Positions 1 through 4,492 of a stretch of 5,704 nt of DNA are shown here, piece after piece. The notes below the pieces were generated by a model. That model was given only the letters and a program-made list of their open reading frames with translations. It was not told the origin of the DNA and did no database searches. This stretch comes from Planctomycetota bacterium (lineage in GTDB: Bacteria > Planctomycetota > Planctomycetia > Pirellulales > UBA7805): contig JAUWIQ010000151.1 of NCBI GenBank assembly GCA_030605285.1, positions 1 to 5,704 of the forward strand. The letters run 5' to 3'. A program made the translations under genes and the position numbers. Positions within the stretch are counted from its first letter, which is position 1. Each line of letters starts with the position of its first letter.

Positions 1-833
1 GTGTGCAGGCAATTATGTTTGCGGGAAATCCTGCGAGCATCAATGTGCAGATGATGACCACCAACAGTGGCGAATTGATGCGGGGTGGCGTCAATATTTA
101 TACGGTCAGTGCGGGCAGTAATGGACTGACGGTCCAGCCGACGATTCGCACCGCGTTTCAAGGTTATTTACAGCGCGATACCATTGTGATGAGCTTTGAC
201 CCGAGTCAGCCCAGTTTTGTGCGGGCTGGGGTTGCTGCGAATTCGTTGTCCGTAGCCTCGCTGCCAGCGGCCGCCCGCGCGGTCGGGGGTGGAGCAGGGG
301 GTGGGCTTCCGATCGGGATCGCCGGGAATTTCGCCAGCCCGGATCTCTTTGCATTTGCCTTCTTGAGCCCCACCGCGCTCGCAGATTCGGCGCTCGATAT
401 CTCCGGCAGCACTGCAGTGAGCGAAGATCAGGAAGGTGAGGTCGATGGATTAGAAGAAGAGATGCTGGAACAACTGGGAGAGGATGACCTCGATGCCCGT
501 GATGAGGATGAGGAAGATGTCTCCGGCGAGGATCGTGACGGGCTGGACGCAGGCGAGTTTGAGGAAGAAGAGGATTTGCCAGACGACGAGGAGGAGCTTG
601 ACGAGGCGATCTCGGTCCTTTTCAATCTGATTGGTGAGTCTCTGGCCTCCGATTCAGGCCATGTTGACGTTCTCAAAATATTGGAGGACGATCGCAATGA
701 GCCGCAGCAAACAGAGGAGTCGGCTGCCAGCCCGCGTCATCAACCTTGGGAAACAGAGGCCACCGAGTTCTTGGCCAAATCGATGGACCGCTTGAATCCG
801 GAATCGTCGGCCCGAGTGGAGCCTGCAGGTTAG
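1..833 (+). CDS. Unrecognised protein with strongly acidic C-terminal region (5' truncated)
   Basis: The frame is already open at the left edge and ends at TAG 831-833. The GTG at 3-5 could be internal, so this is best read as the last 276 or so residues of a longer protein. I do not recognise a family. Residues 1-90 (numbered from position 3) look like a beta-rich extracellular or passenger-type segment, with alternating hydrophobic residues and many Asn, Ser, Thr and Gly. Residues 91-110 are a Gly/Ala-rich linker. Residues 141-202 are extremely acidic: about 36 of 62 are Asp or Glu and only two are Arg. A short amphipathic stretch follows (about 203-228), then a polar tail. Such acidic tracts suit cation binding, a disordered linker or a surface protein, but none of these can be chosen from sequence alone. 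It lies 344 nt upstream of the next gene and is probably not in its operon. The coding frame is supported by length and by the biased composition, which would be unlikely in a chance frame. Confidence 0.82.
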   Translation, partial: VQAIMFAGNPASINVQMMTTNSGELMRGGVNIYTVSAGSNGLTVQPTIRTAFQGYLQRDTIVMSFDPSQPSFVRAGVAANSLSVASLPAAARAVGGGAGGGLPIGIAGNFASPDLFAFAFLSPTALADSALDISGSTAVSEDQEGEVDGLEEEMLEQLGEDDLDARDEDEEDVSGEDRDGLDAGEFEEEEDLPDDEEELDEAISVLFNLIGESLASDSGHVDVLKILEDDRNEPQQTEESAASPRHQPWETEATEFLAKSMDRLNPESSARVEPAG

Positions 834-1177
834 GGTGGGTCTCTCGAGGTTTAAGGTGGCTGAAGCAGCAACGGGTCGTTGGTTTCTTGGCCATTTCCAA
901 GGCGATCTCGATGGTGCCCCCACGCGGACCAAAATATTGCCCTTGCGATCTCCCGGCAATTCGATCTCCTGGCCGCATCGGCATGTGAAGACTATAATTT
1001 CTCCAGACATGCGGTGGAGCCGGCCACGGGCGGTTTGCGACGCGAGGCTCGACCTCATTGCGTGTGACCTATGGTGGTACCCCTTGGAGAAGCGGGGCAC
1101 GGGGGAGCAGTCGCGGTTCGCCTGATGTGGCAACCTGACGTGAGCCCCACCGTTTCGATCCTTCGTGAGAGATTCTT
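834..1177. other. 344-nt intergenic region, probable operon leader
   Basis: No convincing gene lies here. Plus-strand frames crossing it give low-quality translations without family motifs. On the minus strand, 939-1010 encodes a short CRCGQ-containing peptide resembling one half of a zinc ribbon (treated as a finding). A TATAAT hexamer lies at 993-998, between the arms of an inverted repeat at 981-986 and 1007-1012. No hairpin followed by a T-run is visible after the upstream stop, so I cannot place a terminator for the preceding gene. If transcription starts just after the TATAAT box, the methyltransferase message would carry a leader of about 170 nt. I recognise no riboswitch class in it. 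Confidence 0.6.
981..1012 (+). promoter_or_regulatory. Candidate operon promoter: TATAAT box within an inverted repeat
   Basis: TATAAT occurs at 993-998 in an AT-rich patch within otherwise GC-rich DNA. It is flanked by GCATGT (981-986) and ACATGC (1007-1012), a perfect 6-bp inverted repeat with 20 nt between the arms. This geometry would suit a dimeric repressor covering a -10 element. No TTGACA-like -35 hexamer is present 16-18 nt upstream (the bases there read roughly TGGCCG), and there is no extended -10 TG. The -10 is therefore the only promoter evidence. It would drive the methyltransferase-oxidoreductase-PKS operon. A 6-bp inverted repeat can arise by chance in a few hundred bases. Confidence 0.28.
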
Positions 1178-1909
1178 ATGGGTTCGTGGGCGTCTACGCG
1201 TATGCAACAACCTGAGTTGATGGACGATCCCGCGTTGCCGGAGGCGGATCATCTCTGCGCTCTGGATGCGCTCTGCTCGGTCAATTTCATCAGCCGCACT
1301 TCGTCGCAACTTGCCGCCGCATCGGCCCGACTGGCGGCCGCCTCAGGTCGTATCGCGAAAGCTGGCGATCGACTGAAAATTGTCGATGTCGCTTGCGGAG
1401 GAGGTGATGTGACGGTGGACGTTGCCTGCAAGCTCGCTCGTATTGGTTTTACCGTCGAGATGCTTGGCCTCGACAAAAGTTCCCGTGCAATTGCCCGCGC
1501 GCGGCGGTGCCTACACACCAGAACAGGGGCACGGGTAGTGTTTGAAGAGGCAGACGTGCTTGCGTGTGACATCCCCCCCTGCGACATCGCGATCTCTTCC
1601 CTTTTCCTGCATCATCTGGAGGATGGGGCGGTTTGCAGGTTGCTACAATCGCTAGCCAGCGCAGCCCGCATTGGGATCGCGGTTTCGGACCTCGTACGGA
1701 GTCGGCGGGGTCTGCTGCTGGCAAGACTTGGCACTTGGGGGCTCTCGCGATCCTACGTCGCGCGGGTGGATGGACCGACTTCGGTGCGGGCCGCCCGCAT
1801 ACCCGAGGAATACAGGCAACTCCTTGTAGGGGCAGGGATCTCCAACGCGACGGTCCGCAGTAGTTGGCCGGCACGCGTGCTCATCGAGTGGGTGAAAGCT
1901 CGCGCATGA
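1178..1909 (+). CDS. Class I SAM-dependent methyltransferase of type III PKS operon
   Basis: A 243-residue predicted cytoplasmic methyltransferase. Residues 68-77 (IVDVACGGGD) form the glycine-rich SAM-binding motif I. Asp99 in 'LGLDKS' is the likely ribose-binding acidic residue of motif II, 'EADVL' (124-128) is motif III, and 'CDIAISSLFLHHL' (135-147) is motif IV. The N-terminal 'PELMDD' (12-17) and the later 'VSDLVRSRRG' and 'VDGPTSVRAA' segments match, from memory, methyltransferases sitting beside type III PKSs in planctomycetes. Its probable role is O-methylation of a resorcinol-type ring hydroxyl made by the downstream enzymes; C-methylation cannot be excluded. ATG 1178 is the most upstream start possible, since an in-frame TGA lies at 1166-1168. 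It is preceded by a modest GAGAGA at 1167-1172, while the next ATG (1202) has no ribosome site. The stop overlaps the next gene by 4 nt. The fold and SAM use are secure; the acceptor is inferred. Confidence 0.92.
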   Translation: MGSWASTRMQQPELMDDPALPEADHLCALDALCSVNFISRTSSQLAAASARLAAASGRIAKAGDRLKIVDVACGGGDVTVDVACKLARIGFTVEMLGLDKSSRAIARARRCLHTRTGARVVFEEADVLACDIPPCDIAISSLFLHHLEDGAVCRLLQSLASAARIGIAVSDLVRSRRGLLLARLGTWGLSRSYVARVDGPTSVRAARIPEEYRQLLVGAGISNATVRSSWPARVLIEWVKARA

Positions 1910-3162
1910 TCCACCACCACGCAACTGCTGATCTTCTGGCGACGGTGTCGATTCGTCATGCACTGACTTCACGTTGGCAGGTGATTGTCGTTGGTGCGGG
2001 TCCTGCTGGTGCCGCCGCTGCAATCCGTTTGGCGCGCGCGGGGATCAGGGTACTGCTGATTGATAAAACTTGTCTGCCAAGGACAAAGTTATGCGGTTGC
2101 TGCCTGTCGTCACGGGCTTTGCGCGAGCTAGCCGACCTGGGCATGACCGATGTGGTGACTCAACTCGGCGCCGTCCCACTCCGAGAGGTCGCCTTGTTCG
2201 CCGCCGGCTATTGTACCATGCTTCCACTTTCTGTTGGGGCGAGTCTCTCGCGGGATACCTTGGATTCCCAACTGGTTCGAATGGCGATCGACGCTGGTGC
2301 AGCGTGGCTACCCGGCGCAGTGGTACGTGCAACGGAGCCGATCCAAGAGGGCGCTGGAGGAGTGCAGATCCGACTTGTTGTCAACAAACAAGATAACGAG
2401 GACCCTAGTCAAGCGGGGATTCCAGGTGTGTTGGTTGCGGATTGCGTGATTATCGCGACCGGTCTTGCCACTGCGATCCGTTCCTCGCCAAGTGGGTCTG
2501 CGCGACGAACAAGTCGCAAAAGTCGATTGGGTCTAGGTACAGTGCTACCGCACGATGCATTGCAGCTCGAGCGCGGAAAACTTGTGATGGCGGTTGCGCC
2601 GTTTGGCTACTGTGGCTTAGTGCGTCTTGAAGATGGCCGGGTGGACGTGGCGGCCGCCGTCGACCCCACGGCCGTGGCGACCTGGAAGCCGCCCGGGGTG
2701 ATTCAACGCATCCTTGCCACTGCCGGGACGACCGTTCCGGGTGGCATTGAAACGGCCTGCTATCGCGGCACACCTCCGCTGACGCACGCGGCGCCGATTG
2801 CCAAAGGCCGCATGTTCTGCGTAGGGGATGCCGCCCGCTATGTTGAACCTTTCACCGGTGAGGGAATTGCTTGGGCACTCTGCAGCGCGCGGCTCCTCAG
2901 CGAGGTAATTTTAGGAGCACGTGGCAGCGATGGTCGGCTTGAGGTGACGGGAGCCGTCGCACCCTACATCCAACATTATAAGAAACAGCTTGCTGCGGAC
3001 TTTATTCGCTGCTCGTTGATCGCCAAGGCCCTGCAAAGTCCGCGTTTTGTCTCACTCGCTACGCGGGCCATGGCAGCGGCTCCCCGAATTTCGCGGCGGT
3101 TGGTGCCTTGGGTGACAGGCACCCGGTCGGTTTCGGTAGGTACGGAGAGGCACTCGCCATGA
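1906..3162 (+). CDS. FAD-dependent oxidoreductase, geranylgeranyl reductase-like
   Basis: A 418-residue flavoprotein of the geranylgeranyl reductase / group A monooxygenase superfamily. The dinucleotide-binding beta-alpha-beta unit spans about 26-54, with GAGPAG at 30-35 and Asp53 ending strand 2 for the ADP ribose. 'KLCGCC' (61-66) occupies the place of the K-x-C-G motif typical of geranylgeranyl reductase relatives. 'VIIATG' (181-186) is the ATG motif. 'CVGDAA' (305-310) followed by 'PFTGEG' (315-320) is the second FAD-binding motif and flavin-facing loop. There is no signal peptide or clear membrane helix, although 25 residues precede the Rossmann strand, more than usual. In the operon it most plausibly oxidises or hydroxylates the alkylresorcinol ring before or around methylation; reduction of an alkyl-chain double bond is the alternative for this family. 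ATG 1906 is chosen because it gives an ATGA overlap with the methyltransferase stop; a TTG start at 1864 would force a 46-nt overlap. Cofactor assignment is firm, the reaction is not. Confidence 0.94.
   Translation: MIHHHATADLLATVSIRHALTSRWQVIVVGAGPAGAAAAIRLARAGIRVLLIDKTCLPRTKLCGCCLSSRALRELADLGMTDVVTQLGAVPLREVALFAAGYCTMLPLSVGASLSRDTLDSQLVRMAIDAGAAWLPGAVVRATEPIQEGAGGVQIRLVVNKQDNEDPSQAGIPGVLVADCVIIATGLATAIRSSPSGSARRTSRKSRLGLGTVLPHDALQLERGKLVMAVAPFGYCGLVRLEDGRVDVAAAVDPTAVATWKPPGVIQRILATAGTTVPGGIETACYRGTPPLTHAAPIAKGRMFCVGDAARYVEPFTGEGIAWALCSARLLSEVILGARGSDGRLEVTGAVAPYIQHYKKQLAADFIRCSLIAKALQSPRFVSLATRAMAAAPRISRRLVPWVTGTRSVSVGTERHSP
3144..3150 (+). promoter_or_regulatory. Ribosome binding site of the type III PKS gene
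   Basis: GGAGAGG lies 8 nt before the ATG at 3159, inside the 3' end of the oxidoreductase gene. It is the strongest Shine-Dalgarno-like match in the operon. It decides the PKS start in favour of ATG 3159 over the upstream in-frame TTG at 3108. Confidence 0.7.
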
Positions 3163-4298
3163 GTCTAGAAATTCTTGGCATTGGTACGGCCACCCCCCAA
3201 CATGCGATTACCCAGCAGGATGCAGAGGAAATGGTCGCAGGATTTTCGTGCCTGGAAGGCTCGCGCCGCCGGGCGCTCGCTGCGATCTACCGCGCGACAA
3301 AAATTTGCAGTCGCGGATCGGTACTGCTGGAGAAATCGAACGGCAGAGGAATTCACCAGAAGTTTTTCCTCCCTGCAGACTCAGATGCTGATCAAGGGCC
3401 AACTACCCGGGCAAGGCTCGCCCGCTACGAGGTCGAGGCAGGCAGGCTTGCGACCCAGGCAGCCGAATGCAGTCTGATCGAAGCAGGGATCGCACCAAGC
3501 TCGGTTATGCATCTGGTGACCTGCTCCTGTACTGGGTTTGCCAGTCCTGGCGTCGATCTGGAACTGATGAATTCGCTGGGATTACGGCCCGACATTTCAC
3601 GAACCCATATCGGTTTCATGGGTTGCCATGCCGCTTTCAACGCATTGCGCGTTGCCAGCGCACTGTCGGCCTCGACGCGCAGCAAAACGGTTCTTGTTGT
3701 GGCTGTGGAACTCTGCAGTCTCCACTTGCAGTACGGAGACTGCAGTGACCATATCGTGGCCAACGCGATCTTTGCAGATGGCGCCGGAGCGCTGGTCGGC
3801 ACCCAGGGACAGCCACCGCGTGTTCATCAAAATACTGCAGGCGATCCTCAGGGGAGCCGCCAGTCACGATGGCGACTTTCCCATCAGGCATCGGTAGTGC
3901 TCCCCGATTCATCCGATGCAATGGGCTGGACGATCGGTGATCACGGTTTTGAAATGCAACTCTCTCCAAGTGTCCCTGACATGATTGCAGGCCACTTGGG
4001 TCAATTCGTAAATCGGGAATTGGCTAAAATCAACCTGTCGCTTGCTTCGATTGGCAGCTGGGCAGTACATCCCGGGGGACCGCGCATCCTGGCATCCGTG
4101 CAAGAGAGTCTTAGTCTTCTCGAGGAGGCGATGGCTACTTCGCACGCGGTGCTAGCAGAATATGGCAACATGTCTAGCGCGACCGTGATGTTTATCCTGG
4201 AACGTCTGATGCGAAACGGAACGGACCTACCGTGTGTCGCATTGGCATTCGGACCGGGGCTTACCTGCGAGATGGCCGTCTTTACAACCTCCTCCTAA
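3159..4298 (+). CDS. Type III polyketide synthase (chalcone/stilbene synthase family), probable alkylresorcinol synthase
   Basis: A 379-residue thiolase-fold enzyme of normal length for the family, active as a homodimer without an acyl carrier protein. The full catalytic triad is visible: Cys156 in 'GFMGCHAAF', His304 in 'AVHPGGPRI' and Asn337 in 'EYGNMSSATV'. Other hallmarks are 'CSCTGFASPGVD' (122-133), 'DGAGALV' (207-213), 'DHGFEMQLSPSVP' (261-273) and 'FGPGLTCE' (364-371). A polar loop of about 25-30 residues (214-242) seems somewhat longer than in relatives. The enzyme should condense a fatty acyl starter with malonyl-CoA units and cyclise the chain. Homologues from this planctomycete operon type have been reported to give pentadecyl- and heptadecylresorcinols on heterologous expression, so a long-chain 5-alkylresorcinol is the best guess; alkylpyrones are the alternative. 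No acyl-CoA ligase or fatty acid synthase gene lies nearby, so the starter probably comes from primary lipid metabolism. Last gene of the operon, with an ATGA overlap with the oxidoreductase. Confidence 0.96.
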   Translation: MSLEILGIGTATPQHAITQQDAEEMVAGFSCLEGSRRRALAAIYRATKICSRGSVLLEKSNGRGIHQKFFLPADSDADQGPTTRARLARYEVEAGRLATQAAECSLIEAGIAPSSVMHLVTCSCTGFASPGVDLELMNSLGLRPDISRTHIGFMGCHAAFNALRVASALSASTRSKTVLVVAVELCSLHLQYGDCSDHIVANAIFADGAGALVGTQGQPPRVHQNTAGDPQGSRQSRWRLSHQASVVLPDSSDAMGWTIGDHGFEMQLSPSVPDMIAGHLGQFVNRELAKINLSLASIGSWAVHPGGPRILASVQESLSLLEEAMATSHAVLAEYGNMSSATVMFILERLMRNGTDLPCVALAFGPGLTCEMAVFTTSS

Positions 4299-4307
4299 CG
4301 GCCTTTT
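4274..4307 (+). terminator. Weak candidate intrinsic terminator at the end of the PKS operon
   Basis: GGCCGT (4274-4279) and ACGGCC (4298-4303) can form a perfect 6-bp, GC-rich stem, followed directly by TTTT at 4304-4307. The arms straddle the PKS stop codon, the usual place for an operon end. The 18-nt loop and the four-base T-run make it weak. Confidence 0.35.
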
Positions 4308-4313
4308 GGCACG

Positions 4314-4327
4314 CGACTGGCGACTGG
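4314..4327 (+). repeat. Tandem duplication of CGACTGG
   Basis: Two exact adjacent copies of a 7-bp unit (4314-4320 and 4321-4327) lie just after the PKS operon. There are only two copies, so this is probably a replication-slippage scar rather than a functional repeat. Confidence 0.6.
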
Positions 4328-4360
4328 GAGTGAACTCCAAGCAGCCCTCGGCGGATAAAT

Positions 4361-4372
4361 TTTGCGCGCAAA
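4361..4372. promoter_or_regulatory. 12-bp perfect palindrome, possible operator
   Basis: TTTGCGCGCAAA reads identically on both strands. It lies in the gap upstream of the SUMF1-type gene, about 120 nt before its start and about 70 nt before a TACAAT box. Its size would suit a helix-turn-helix dimer, but I cannot name a regulator and there is only one copy in the window. Confidence 0.25.
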
Positions 4373-4442
4373 GGTCCCGCTGCCGTGGCAGAGGCCGCTG
4401 CCAAGCGATAAACCGCCACTCTCCTCGCGACAAACATTGGCG

Positions 4443-4448
4443 TACAAT
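4443..4448 (+). promoter_or_regulatory. Candidate -10 box of the SUMF1-type gene
   Basis: TACAAT lies 44 nt upstream of the ATG at 4493. No recognisable -35 hexamer occurs at the expected distance; the region 4420-4425 reads TCTCCT. It is listed because the gene needs its own promoter if the upstream hairpin terminates transcription. Confidence 0.22.
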
Positions 4449-4492
4449 GAAAATCCGTGGCGCTTTTTCTCGGATTCGACAAAAGCATAAAA

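Larger units (their letters stand above)
1178..4298 (+). other. Three-gene operon: methyltransferase, FAD oxidoreductase, type III PKS
   Basis: The three genes run in one direction with two identical 4-nt ATGA overlaps (1906-1909 and 3159-3162), so they should be co-transcribed and translationally coupled. The set matches the type III PKS / oxidoreductase / methyltransferase grouping known from planctomycetes and, functionally, the hierridin genes of picocyanobacteria. Here the PKS is last and the tailoring methyltransferase is first. Expected product class: a hydroxylated and O-methylated 5-alkylresorcinol. No transporter, regulator or carrier protein is encoded within the operon. Confidence 0.88.

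Noticed and set aside
428..697. Minus-strand frame encoding a Ser-rich 89-residue protein
   Set aside because: It is the mirror of the Asp/Glu-codon-rich tract on the plus strand (GAG/GAA/GAT read backwards give Ser codons), with no motif.
835..1125. Plus-strand reading frame in the leader gap
   Set aside because: No motif, no ribosome binding site, unusual composition, and it ends before the methyltransferase without a coupling arrangement.
654..1133. Full 159-residue minus-strand reading frame
   Set aside because: Only the short CRCGQ segment looks protein-like. The rest lacks family features and runs antisense through a well-supported gene.
1864..1905. TTG start for the FAD oxidoreductase, 14 codons upstream
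   Set aside because: It would need a rare start and a 46-nt overlap. ATG 1906 gives the same ATGA coupling as the next junction.
3108..3158. TTG start for the PKS, 17 codons upstream
   Set aside because: ATG 3159 has a strong GGAGAGG at good spacing, and the family normally begins close to the first beta strand, as it does from 3159.
4386..4403. Perfect TGGCAG / CTGCCA hairpin with a 6-nt loop as a terminator
   Set aside because: No T-run follows on either strand; probably incidental in GC-rich DNA.
4414..4468. CGCCAC / GTGGCG stem followed by CTTTTT as a terminator
   Set aside because: The loop would be 37 nt, and the T-run lies inside the presumed leader of the next gene, so it is weaker than the hairpin at the PKS stop.
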